Source of the DNA: Wuchereria bancrofti
Lineage: Eukaryota; Nematoda; Chromadorea; Rhabditida; Onchocercidae
Assembly: GCA_005281725.1 (NCBI GenBank)
Contig: SSBO01000001.1
Span: forward strand, 6,432,399-6,496,398
Direction of reading: 5' to 3'
DNA: 64,000 nucleotides
This document shows, piece by piece, positions 35,519 to 46,896 of the stretch (position 1 is its first letter; each line of letters begins with the position of its first letter). Below the pieces are notes generated by a model, which had not been told where the DNA came from, did not search any database, and was given only the letters and a program-made list of their open reading frames with translations. The position numbers and the translations under genes are program-made.

Positions 35519-35749
35519 TCAACACTCCCTCTCCCTCCATTCCTTGCAGTACTCTGTCGCCGATCGATGTCGTTCCTCTGCTCTGCTATATATATATACA
35601 CACACACACGCACTTCCAATTGGAAGTAGGCTTGTGAATGCAAGGCCCAGTGCTGAAGGATATGAGGTCCAGGCTGGGATCAAATCTCCCGAAGGGAAGC
35701 CGGCAGGCAACATGCATAGTGTGAGGAGCAAGACAAGGACCGCTTTCAT
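35519..35749 (-). CDS. Candidate small secreted peptide
   Basis: From the ATG at 35749 the frame reads MKAVLVLLLTLCMLPAGFPS, a textbook signal-peptide profile, followed by GDLIPAWTSY and a hydrophobic FTSLLPIG stretch. The last part runs through a TA/CA microsatellite and is unlikely to be real coding, so a splice (a gtgcgt donor exists near 35613) or a non-coding origin is likely. The patch is more GC-rich than its surroundings. It lies upstream of unc-16, so it could instead belong to that gene's 5' region. No family is recognised. Confidence 0.25.
   Translation of the reverse strand: MKAVLVLLLTLCMLPAGFPSGDLIPAWTSYPSALGLAFTSLLPIGSACVCVYIYSRAEERHRSATEYCKEWREREC
35587..35613. repeat. TA/CA microsatellite
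   Basis: A run of ta units is followed by ca units. It disrupts the credibility of frames through this site. Confidence 0.85.
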
Positions 35750-37660
35750 CCAGTAAGATAATCGCTTCCGGTAATCCTGTACAGGCCATTTCAACCATTC
35801 GGTAAATATAATACGGAAAGGTAAAAACTGGTCATGATGGACAATGACAGTAAGTGTTACCAGGAAACAGTAGCGATGGAAAGGAAAAATTATTGGAAAT
35901 CGAAGCTTTCTCAAGAGAGAACAGATGAAAATGAAATGTAAGCTGAATTCGCTCTGCTACTACAGTTACTGTCATTCAATGCATCACATCACATCATATA
36001 TGGTCAAATGCACAATTCAATTCCACCCATTTAAATTCACATTTCAGTAATTTACCAGTAGCTCAGAGCAGTGATTTCCACATGACTCTCTAGCTGCTCA
36101 GGTAATGCTTTAATAGTACGTGTTCCCTGACTGATATTACGGAAGTCTGAAATCTGTTATTCACTATGAATTAATGCACGTAGTTATTTTTGGAACTGGA
36201 ATTCTTGAGGGGACATTCTTCTACTAATTTTCTTTCCTTTTCTACTGACAACACTTACCCATTATCTTTTGATAGACAATTTAAATTATAAATCATCAAT
36301 GAAGCCATGATGTTGACATATGCTCTGTTAAAATATGGCCAAGAAGTAGAATACAATGTATTTCGTCTATCATTATTACAGTTCAATTCACGTCCAGTCT
36401 TACTAATCTAACAACAACCGATATTCATGATCGCAGTACTCACCTCATAAGATTTCGAATTCCAGATCGAACTCGAACAGTGAATATGATGTTTACAGTT
36501 AGAAAATCATTGTTCTTACATATGAACATTCTCACTCTCAAACCAATTTTTTCAATTTTGGATGTAAATGATTTCGTAACACTTCGTGACTTCTGATCTC
36601 ACTTGACCTAAGCCGAAAAACAGGTGGAAAACGTCCGAGAAGAAAAAATTTCCAATAAACAGCACTCTAAGGTTGACATATTAAATAAATGTATCGTATG
36701 TCATATCATCAATTCGGACTTTTCATCACTATGGACACAGTGAATGAGGAGGAACATAAATTATTTCTGAATCTTATATATTTCAAAATACCTACTACCT
36801 TCGATGTTGAAAAATTAACAAGACCAAGTAGTGTTCATCCTTTCGGAATTTAAAGGTTTTGGGAATTCCTGATAAAATAAAACAATGTGGACTGCAGTAT
36901 TGTAAATAACGTTACAGTGTTTATTAGTCGGAAAAGCTATACAGAACGAAATCCATGCAGAAAGTGCATCTCAACAGATTACTAATAGCTCCAGCATTGC
37001 ATACCATCCATTCTGAACATTTGTATGAACTACACAGTCCATAACAGTCAATTTCAACAAATTGCCACTTCTTATTAAAACGAGGCAATTAAAATGAGGT
37101 GCAATTAACCACCTACTCAGTATGTTTTATCAGTATTACTGCACGCAGTCTTTTGTTAATCAGCGTAACAGAGCATGATACATCCAACAAACCATTATTA
37201 ATACATCAACGAAATCACAGCTATTCGTCTAAAGCAATGTCTTTACCTAGCGATCTGTTCTTATGTATGTTCTACAAAGCTAAGAAGTTTTTATCGGTAG
37301 AAATAATATCATAGTAGCTCACATAGAGAAAGTAAGATTTCTTGAATTAAACCACGAAACATCATATCGCCTAAGTATTGCACTTAGGCAATTAAATTAT
37401 TTATAACTATTTTTAGACTTTTAGCTGTGCAAACCATGAGAGAGTTAAAACAGGACTGGAAGTGAATAAAGATAAAAGAGTTCGAAGTCTACATTTAGTT
37501 TTGCAAAAGAAAAAACGTAATTGATTTCATAACTTTTGCACCACAAACGTGTTTATTGCGCTACGTGACGTATGAATTGGCCGACGGTTTTTGAAAACTT
37601 CGTAGGGATTAATTGATCGATATATGCATAAGAAATAAAAGTCAGGAGAAGTCTCAGTTT

Positions 37661-37724
37661 CAGGTTTTCAGGTGAGCTGAAGTCATGAAAATCAGGTTTT
37701 CAAGTGAGCTGAAGTCATAAAAAC
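37661..37724. repeat. Two-copy tandem duplication, 32-bp unit
   Basis: Two adjacent copies of a unit beginning caggttttcaggtgagctga differ at about three positions. Confidence 0.85.
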
Positions 37725-38451
37725 CATCAGTGGAAAGAAGCGTATGAAGAGATTCAAATCACTGTTACAAACCTATTCCGTTCTCCTTTCTTATGAATTT
37801 TAATCACAAGAAAGAACAATAAGAAACTATTATATAAAGGTAAATATGTAGTAAAGTGCCGTTATGATTAATTGTACTTTATTTTTGATACTTATAATAA
37901 ATGTCCTTACGTACAGTCCTTATTTCCAGTATACTGCTGACAATTTCATACTAAATTTCTTAAAGCGATAATGGGAAGTTATTTCTCTCACATTTACTGT
38001 AAAATACAGGTTATGTGTACATGATATAAAGAGAACATTAACTGCTTGATATAATAACTTAGAGCAGTGAAGCTAAAAGAGCTTACACTGACTTCAGTAG
38101 TCCCAAAATAACCTGTACTTCTCATTTGAAATAAATATTATAGATTTGTACACAGAAAAAGAGAAATTATCCACTGGTCCGTCAACTAGCCTTGAAAAAT
38201 TCAAAACTAATATGACGTGTAATGTCTTTATCCACGTTAAATTAACAAATAATCATGGAAGTTACGAATTTGAGGTTTAAAATAGGGATTAACGTACGCA
38301 TCAAATAAAAGTTCATAATGAATTGAAAAAAATTCATAAATCAATAAAAGGTACTCTAATTTCAAATAAAACTATTCTAATGTCCATCACTCCACAATTA
38401 ACCCCGTATTCATTCTCAAGAAGAGATTGATAACGAAACTGTGTTAAAAAT

Positions 38452-39562
38452 TCACGACATATCTGATCGTCGAAAGCGTCGCCGCTCACAATCTGTAACA
38501 GGAATAATAAGTATAAGGCTGTTCCAATCTAACGTTTATTTCTATATAGTGCATTCGTTATATTACTGTTTTATAGCACTCCAACCTAACAAAAAAAAGG
38601 GAAATCATTCGCCTGTCTTCTTCAAAACTCTGACATTTCTTATGTGGGAGATATATGTTAGTTATTGAATTAGCCATCGAGGTTCCTTCCTAATTATTTA
38701 CCGACTATATTATATTGAAATAAAATATTTTACACGTGTTTTATTTCCCTCACTTTTATATGCATTACTTAAATGATCACTAAAATATCACATTGTAAAC
38801 CTATAATTCCCGTAATGTAAAGAGAAAATTTTTCGAAAGGTAAAGGAAAAAAGTGAAATAACAAAGCCCTACCTTCTGGTCTAATGATAAGTACACCTTC
38901 TTCTTTCAGTTTATTGAGGGTAGCTGTATATGAACTTTCTGGCAAACAGTGATTCTCTTCTGGTCTTGAAGAATATCGTGGATTATTTTTCCTGAAAAAA
39001 AAGCAGCAGTTAATGCATAACATCTAGAAAACATCAGTAAGGTTCAAAAACTCTGATGTTACATTCAAAAAGCAGTGAAATAAAAATATGATTCGTTGCA
39101 AGATTAAACCTTTTTAAAACTCGTTCCTCGTGGCAACAGAGAGCGACATCATTTGCCTTTTTATCACAGTAACCAAAAAATTTTCCTGAAAGTTAGAATA
39201 TTGGAGAAGTGTTTCAGTTTCAACACTTTTTTTAATTTGAATCGCAAAGGAAATTTGGCAAATTTCGAGAAATAAATCTGAAAGCGAACCAAACGGATGA
39301 TCAGCGTAACAACGCTCCAAGCGTTCAATCAAAAAATTACATTCAACGGTATGTGAATAGTATGAAAGATCAGCCTGCATCTTCCGTTCCTAAAAAATAA
39401 TCTCCAACATTTAATTACCTTAGACCTCATCACATCACTTGCAGCTAATATAAATAGTATATCACGCTTGGAAATCGAAACAGATGCATATGAATTCTCT
39501 GAGAATAAAATATAACGCGTTTGCAAGCTCTGGAAAGACAACCTGCACTGCACGGACGCAAA
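38452..39562 (-). CDS. Unrecognised protein, C-terminal exons
   Basis: Four exons join in phase to 190 aa plus stop: 39562-39419, 39389-39121, 38991-38873 and 38492-38452. All junctions have GT/AG signals, including a GA|gttttaa donor that avoids an in-frame stop. The protein contains KRDILFILAASDVMRSK, LERCYADHPFGSLSDLFLEI and ESSYTATLNKLKEEGVL, and ends in a basic tail CERRRFRRSDMS. The TATLNKLKEEGV stretch is reminiscent of a winged-helix recognition helix, but this is only an impression. The first exon must lie upstream: a frame EWLQLLIKETDPFLGTRM with a good acceptor at 40763-40700 is a candidate. I do not recognise the family. Confidence 0.55.
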
Positions 39563-42500
39563 CTAAAAACATTACCATTATCACAGCCTTTTCCGACGAC
39601 TATCCATGACACTCTACACCCATTGCCGTCCTATCCAGCAACTACAACACCACAACAACACATGCATGCTCAAGAAACCAAATAAACAGAAAACAAAATC
39701 ACTTCGTCACAGTTTAATGCATGAAATTTCCCAGTGCACACGGTCGTCCTTTGAATGAAAAATTTTTGAAGAATGAATAAGAACTAGAAAATAGTAAAAT
39801 AAATAGCATGTCGTTTCAAAACAAAAGAAAACTTAATTATATTCAGCATCAAATCAGATTTACCAGTGCTGTCATTATCTTTTGCAGCACTAATGAAAAA
39901 TTGTTATACAATTGTAAATATCTTTCTGATCAAATAATACGTAATCCTACAAACCAATGCATTACTTACGATTATCTGAACTGTAAAAAAGGGTTGAAAT
40001 ATGACAAATCAAACAAGTGAAAACTAAACAAGTGGAAAGAAAAAATTATATATAAATATACTGAAGTTTGAAGTACTACTATGTGAACATCTAATAATGT
40101 CATAAAATTTTATTCGCAATAAAGGTAAGTCATGCAGTGTAACCAGATCACATTTAACAATATTTTTTTAAGCAAGAAATAAATCCGTATTTCTATAAAA
40201 TATGAGAAAAACTAAAATATTTCCTCACTCTTCGCTGAAAATTAGAAAAGAAAAATAAAATTCATTACTCAATTTGTAGCAGCAGAATACAAACCTTCGA
40301 CAATGCAAATAATAGAGTGGTTTCACCATGCATTTTTAAATTTCTTTTTATTCATTCCATTATTAAATCTAAGCATGATGCAAAAAAAGAATAAATTACC
40401 ATCAGGCAAAATTTTCAATCATATTTAAGATATTTTATTAGATATGTTTGATAGACTAAAAAGATTATGCGATAAAAATACAGTAATTTCACTGAACACA
40501 CAGGTAGTTCTATTTACATTTTGTAATAAAAAACTACATCCGAAAACTAGGCGCCTACTGAGTTGAATTTATCCAATTGCAACACTAAAAACTACCTTTG
40601 CTACCCCATCTAACCACGTTTGATGCATCATCCATTAACCGCAAAATATTAAAGTAAGAAACAAAATTACTCCCAGACTTACCCTCATCTGTCAAAAACA
40701 GCTGTTATCATACGAGTTCCCAAAAAGGGATCAGTTTCTTTTATTAGCAATTGCAACCATTCCCTGAAACAGTAAAAGCGATCAACTTAAGTGAATAATG
40801 ACTTGTGAAAATAATCTTATCATATGCACAGTTATTACTTGATAACATTTAAAAAAGCAAAATGTGGAAAGACTTCAAATGCTTCCATAATCAAATACGC
40901 AGAAATGCTTGCTAATAAATTAACCTTGAATAGTGGGATGCACCGATAATTGAATGTCTGTGATAAGAAGTTACTTCATTTTTCTTATTTCTAAAAAGCT
41001 TACCATCTTTTCCAAAAAGATATTCTTTGCAAATTTCTATTACACTGTATTCAAGATTTCCTTTTTTTTTATAAAATTAAGTCGTCCTAAACATAACGTT
41101 CTTCGACAATCTGTAACTTACATCAGTAGGTTGTTACACAGAAACAAAGAAGGTAGAGGTGCATGTTTGAAAAATGTCTATCCTCATTCCAAATGATTTC
41201 TTCGCTTATTAATAACTCCTGAGGACTTTAGAAACTCTGAAAAGTCAACTCACATTTTCGGGAGTGTTAAGCCTCGATAGAGTGCACTTCGTAAAATTCA
41301 CGAAGCACTGAAAGCTTCTGAAACTGCCACTGCAATACTGATAATAACATCCGAAATCTAAACTTTCAAGGTGAATATTATATCCGGAAATCAGAAAAGA
41401 GTTTCACTCGTTATGGTTCAAAAACGATCACTTTCTGCAAGTAAACCGAAAAATGACTTACGTTATAATCCCAGGAAATGTCTGAAACAGTTGCCTCTGA
41501 TGTCCACTGCTAGAAATAACCTTTTTACCTCTCTTTTTTACCTCCACCTCTCCCCGACCACAGCCAATCCCAACTGCGTCCCTAACCATTACAAGCCAAA
41601 AACGAGTCCAGCAACACTGAAAAGATCGAACTAACGTTATGTTACAATGACCAATCCATGTATCACTGTACACCCATTTCGTTCCTTTTTTCTCTTCTTT
41701 CCATCCTGTCCCAATATTTGGCAAAGGATCAATCTGGTACAATACTATTTCTCTTAATTCTTACCATCCTTCCTACTCTCCCAACTTCCACACTCTTTTT
41801 CTCTCTTAATCCATACCCAATTATCTACCATCAACCAACGATATCTTTATTGTGGATATATATCTTTACACCCAGTTGACAGACAAAGCAAAAAGCGCCA
41901 CGTGAAGTTGTGAATGACCGTTGTCCACTTCGTTTATTAACTATCTTGATGTCTTCTTGGGACTAAGTGTCCGTCATATCCCTTCTCATTAATTTCAAAG
42001 TGTCGAATATCATTCGTGGAAGTTCCATGGATAAATGAAATACGAAGTAAAATTGTGGTGTGGAAAAGTTGCCGATTCGTAAAGGTATAAGTAATAGCTG
42101 ATAAAACTGATGTGACAATTAGAAATAAAAGTTAATTGAACAAGTGCTTTAAATAACTAACTTACAGTAGTAGTAACAACTATTTCGATAATAGTAAACA
42201 ATATAGTAATTTTTGCACATTAAAACTACACACCACAATATATAATGAATTGGAAAGTTGCACTGAATAATATGAAAAAAGATTAACTGTGTACAGTTCA
42301 CTATAACATGAATAAAATTATCATTTGACATAAAACACTGCAACTCTTTTCCCTTTTGTCATCTTTCATAGCATAAAAAAATTGATTACGATAAATAAAT
42401 GACTTTATTACGCTTATTTTCTCTGAAATTATTTGTTCTTATTAGTAATTGCAAGTACTGATAGCAATACCTGCTGTATGATATTTTTTGAGACATTTGA

Positions 42501-42880
42501 TTTCAGAGATGACACTCTATTTCATTCACAAGCTACTTGAAAATATATTTGAGAAATGAACAAAAGAAGCTGACAAGTGTGAAAGACATTAATGACATGC
42601 ATTTCATATAGGGAAAGATTTCAAGACATTAGCTGAAGGCACTTTCAGGAAAGACGAAGTATACTATCTTTGCTCATAAAAATTTCTGACACTGAACATA
42701 TTTAAATTCTGGAATTTAACAATTTTAGAAATAACGTATACAAATAATAGACAAAGAATAAGTCAATGATCTCGCGTAGATATATAAACTTTGCTTTTTC
42801 GTTATAATGGAAAGGAATTGAAATTTGAAACTTGTGGAGATAAGGGTTAAAAAAGTACCGGCTTATTGTTTTAATATTCC

Positions 42881-42954
42881 ACCTCAGATCCTCTCTATTA
42901 ATAAGCTAATCACTATTAAAAGAAAAGAAAAAAAAGTGTGTTGGGATCTGAGGT
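42881..42954. repeat. Foldback: 11-bp inverted repeat, 52-nt loop
   Basis: The left arm acctcagatcc (42881-42891) is perfectly complementary to ggatctgaggt (42944-42954). The right arm overlaps the left terminus of the larger MITE-like segment. Confidence 0.8.
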
Positions 42955-43228
42955 AGAAATCCTTGAAAATATGACTGTAGTAGAACTGCAAGTTGGAACT
43001 CTCGTAGAAAAGAGAAATCCATAAACTGAGCCACCTATTGAATTTTTGTTTAGAGAAAAATTATATCTTGAAACGACCAAACGATTTGAACAAAATCAAG
43101 ATTGAAACCTGATCCTATTTTTCTTCGAACTGATCTCCTGCTGTGACGTCTTCAAGGTCTATTAAAAAAAAAAATTTAAAGTCTACTAAATCGTTTTCAA
43201 ATTTCGATAAGTAGAGATCCCAACACAC
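42936..43228. repeat. MITE-like segment with 14-bp inverted termini
   Basis: gtgtgttgggatct at 42936-42949 is the exact reverse complement of agatcccaacacac at 43215-43228, enclosing a non-coding 293-bp unit. No target-site duplication is obvious next to the termini. It sits just 3' of the gene ending at 43250. Confidence 0.55.
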
Positions 43229-43249
43229 CGTTTAAATACATGTGCATAA

Positions 43250-44510
43250 TCATGATCGTCTTACACGACGAAAATTGAGAAATACTGATATTGGAGGTAG
43301 TAATGTTTTAGGATTGGGATATTTGGTGTCAAATGGATCATCGTCGTGTAAGGTATATGGTAGACTTGTCATACCACACGTATTGATCACTGTTGTATGA
43401 ACTTCGTTGGTACCAGCTAACCTTTCCTCTATTATTATCGGAGTGAAGGGAACGACGAAATTCTTTGGATCAATGCACAATTTAGATTGTCGAACACGTT
43501 GAATCATATTTGGAAGATGTGATGGTAGTTGGTCACAAGATTCTTCAGCTGGCAGAATTAACGCTAAATTATCAGGTTCTACTTGTGGTATGACTGTCTC
43601 GGTGAATAGCTGAATGCTTGATACGGCAAACTGAGAATCATTTGGTGTTTCTGTTAACTGAATTGATCCGGGTTCACTTTCTACCCTTAGATTCTGTGGT
43701 AGTCGATTCGGAGGTGGTGAGCTGCTGATAGGTTCATCGTCTGATTCTTCAGATTGCAAAGGTGAAAGTGGTTTAGTTAGCCATCCCAATAAGCTTAAGT
43801 TATAATATTTCTTCTGAAAAAAGAAAGTGAAGTGAAATATATTTTTAGCTGATAATACTATAGTCGAACCTAGCAAGACTGCCCAATCATCGTGATATAC
43901 CGCAATTCAATACCTCAGGATATTCTAAATATTTCGTTTCCAAAATCCTAATCTTGTTGTTTTGAAATATCTGTTTCTGTTTTTTTCTTTATTGCTAATA
44001 TAATGTTTGTTTATTGTAAAAGTCTTTTGCGATTGTATTTAAAATAAAATCTTGATTCCTGATTATCTTACTTTTAATTACATTTTTCTCTCAAATATTT
44101 TTGACTTTTTCAGCAATGCATCATTGTTGTATCTGTTATTTTCCGATACAATCCTTAAGCTACAATCACTATTTTTGTAAGGCAGCTTAATCATGCTAAT
44201 TACAATTGAAAAATGTACTTGGCTGGGCCTAGCAAACTATTATTTCAACTACTGTAAGAAAATGGAAAATCTATCTGAAATTGTTCTTACCATCCATCTC
44301 TCCCGACAAGATACTCGCTTTCTGGTTCGCTGAGTAACATTATTCCTTTGCTGTTTATCTGAAAAAGTTGTTTTTCGATCCAATAAAAAGAAAATTTTCA
44401 AAATTTTTAATTGAAAACTTGTTCTAGATATTTAAATTTAAATAACTTCAATATAAAATCTGAAAAAAAAAACCTGTGGAACGATCAATTCTATTTTTGA
44501 CAGGAACCAT
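43250..44510 (-). CDS. Unrecognised Ser/Pro-rich protein, 222 aa
   Basis: Three exons join in phase: 44510-44474, 44358-44291 and 43813-43250, giving 222 aa. The N-terminus is basic (MVPVKNRIDRST, then TQRTRKRVSCRERW). It is followed by an acidic/serine patch (SEESDDEPISSSPPP), a low-complexity middle, a more conserved-looking stretch (FVVPFTPIIIEERLAG) and a C-terminus ending FLNFRRVRRS. There is no signal peptide, membrane segment or enzymatic motif. The basic N-terminus and disordered character would fit a nuclear regulatory protein, but that is inference only. Exon 3 is long and open, which makes this a real gene rather than chance. Confidence 0.6.
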
Positions 44511-45175
44511 TGAAATCGTGCAGAGCGGATTGCGCAATGTTAAAAATAGCAAGGGAAGTTTTCTAGCTATGCTCACCTTTGTGTCTGACCTCATCTCTTG
44601 AATTTTGGGAGGGAACGTTTTCCTCCTGTAGAGATCACTACGCTGAACTCTGACCTTTAACCCCCAATACTGACATAGTTGTATGCAGTAGTGCTATAAA
44701 CATCCATTGTTTCTAATATCTTAAAAAATCAATTTTCATAGTTCGTTACATTTGTTTGAAATAAATTAATCTTTTCCTCTTTTGTTAACATATTATTAAA
44801 ATCAATATGTTAAAATGCTCAAAAAGGTAGCAAATGCTCAGAACTGCAACAAATATAAACGATCGGTGAAAGATATCGTCGTATTTGAAGACTTTTTATT
44901 TGAGTTAGCATTAGCTAATTCTTTCTTTGTGAAGAGGACACATGTTTTGTAAGTAATGACTAATAAAAAACTTTGTGAAAATTGATTATACATAACTTAA
45001 AACTCTGCACTTTCGAATGTTTTTGAGAAATAATACAATAAAACTCTTGGGCTATGATGAGAATGTCTTTAATGATAAAGCAGCGATTAAATTCATCTAA
45101 TTGTAACAGTGCCCCAAAATTGTCATTTTGAATCACTTGTTTTGTGTGAAGTCACTTAAAAAATAATTTGCGTAA

Positions 45176-45176
<1 letters not shown>

Positions 45177-45208
<32 letters not shown>
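45177..45208. repeat. (TA)n dinucleotide run at gap edge
   Basis: A pure ta run abuts the run of Ns, so the array is probably longer in the genome and caused the assembly break. Confidence 0.9.
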
Positions 45209-45210
<2 letters not shown>

Positions 45211-45300
45211 NNNNNNNNNNNNNNNNNNNNNNNNNNNNNNNNNNNNNNNNNNNNNNNNNNNNNNNNNNNNNNNNNNNNNNNNNNNNNNNNNNNNNNNNNN
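45211..45300. other. Assembly gap (90 N)
   Basis: Ninety unresolved bases lie between a TA run and an A-rich stretch. Confidence 0.99.
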
Positions 45301-46836
45301 AAAAAAAAACAAAGACCAAGACTCGTAGGACTTTTTTTAATTGAAGGTCTATGAAATATTATCAATAGTACTAGAGCAAAAGATGGCACTTAATACTTCA
45401 TGTTTGATTCACTCTGGCAACTTTCCTTCATAAAAATGAAGTGTCCATCAGATTTTTGGTTTATTCGACATATGGAGTCTCTCAACTCTGCTTAAATCGT
45501 TCTTGGGAAATGTTTAGAATTTTGAATCCACAACAATTAATAAGTGACGAAAATAGTAAGTAAAAATTGAAAAACAATATGAACTTCTAGTTTATAAAAC
45601 ACAACCAGTTGGAAATTTCGAAGACTACAATTGCTGAAATTCTCTGAAGTGACTTTGTCCAGGTGAACTAGAGAGATGAAAGGTGATCAGATTAATGTTT
45701 TTAGTGATGTGGGAAGATTATCCCTTGATGTGTTGTTACATTTGGCAATGAAACTATATATAGCAAATGATAAGCATAACCTGATGCGTTGATAGAAAAA
45801 TATTTCGTTCAATTTTTAATGAATCATTTTTTTGAATCGAAGTTTGAGAATTGAAATATAAAAAAATCTAATGCGTCTTTTAATTGTTGAAAGTAATCTT
45901 ATGAGGAAAGTTTTATTACATAATAACAAATGATTAGGTTGAAGATATCCACCAGCAATTACTATATCATACAGAGCGGAAAAAACTGTACTTCGCGTTC
46001 TTGAAGAAAATAAAAATACTTGCATTTTACGGTTTTATTCTCATCTTTATCCATGCTGTTTCACAAAGAGATTGTTAGATAGATGTAAGAGCAGAAAATG
46101 CAAACTGATCCTGAATTTGACAAATTCAATTACGGACGGGTTTGGTTTTGTGAGAACGAAATTTGTGATAAGCAGTAACCTTGTGACAGCAATGAAATAT
46201 TTTAATGGATTTGCAGTTGCTGACTTTTAAGATAATTCCCCAGTCCTTTGTGATTAATTTCTGCGCATATCACTAAAGATAGTTTACAATGCGTTAGAAG
46301 TTCATATCATGAGTTAGGCCATCATTTATCCAGTCAGACTTCATTTTGCAATTAGATGGTTTATCACCGCTCATCTTGAAATGTGATCGCAATTATTTGT
46401 TCATATGTAGAGAGAGGGAGAAGGAGTGCGGTGGAAAAAAAAGGGAGAGGAATTGAGGGTGCAAGAAGATGAAAATTTATCCATCTAATTTTTCTTTTGC
46501 TTTCATGTTTCAATGAACTTTTCAATCTAATAATGCGTGAAAAATTTGTTGTACTTTAAAACAAATTTGCAATGTGATCAGAAAAGTTTGCGCTCACTTC
46601 AGTCCCTTCTGCATTTATTTTCTTCTTAGTCTCATTCTGCATATGAATGAACAACTGCTTCTCTCTATTTCGAAGAAGTTAGTAGAGGAAATACAATGAT
46701 AACTGACTCACTTTTCTAAATATATTTACATCAGTTTGCAATCTAAATAGGAAACAATTATTTTCAGTAAATGCAGTATGACGTTTGTAGTAATAATTAT
46801 TTGAAGAAGTCGAATAAATGATGCGACAGATCTTTA

Positions 46837-46896
46837 AATGACGATGATAATGATGGAAATGATAAGGGTGATAATGGTGAGAATGATAATGATAAC
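46837..46896. repeat. Degenerate gat/aat trinucleotide-rich tract
   Basis: Repeated gataatgat-like units give a spurious His/Tyr-rich minus-strand frame. Confidence 0.7.

Larger units (their letters stand above)
34861..38451. other. Intergenic upstream of unc-16
   Basis: Apart from the small-peptide candidate at 35519-35749 and two repeats, I see no gene. A minus-strand frame at 34847-35236 is hydrophobic but lacks recognisable motifs and sits directly against the unc-16 start. Confidence 0.55.
39563..43249. other. Mostly non-coding; possible upstream exon at 40763-40700
   Basis: It holds the candidate exon for the 38452 gene and a small, strand-ambiguous coding-like patch near 41240-41350 (plus-strand SALRKIHEALKASETATA or minus-strand LQWQFQKLSVLREFYEVH). 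Pyrimidine-rich sequence spans about 41520-41880, and the inverted-repeat segment lies at the right end. Confidence 0.5.

Noticed and set aside
43250..44510. Idea that this basic, disordered protein is a sororin- or shugoshin-like cohesin regulator
   Set aside because: No FGF, KEN-box or coiled-coil signature could be seen; SMC3 being in the same window is not evidence.
45156..45389. Minus-strand frame spanning the assembly gap
   Set aside because: It translates unresolved bases and a TA run; no coding evidence.
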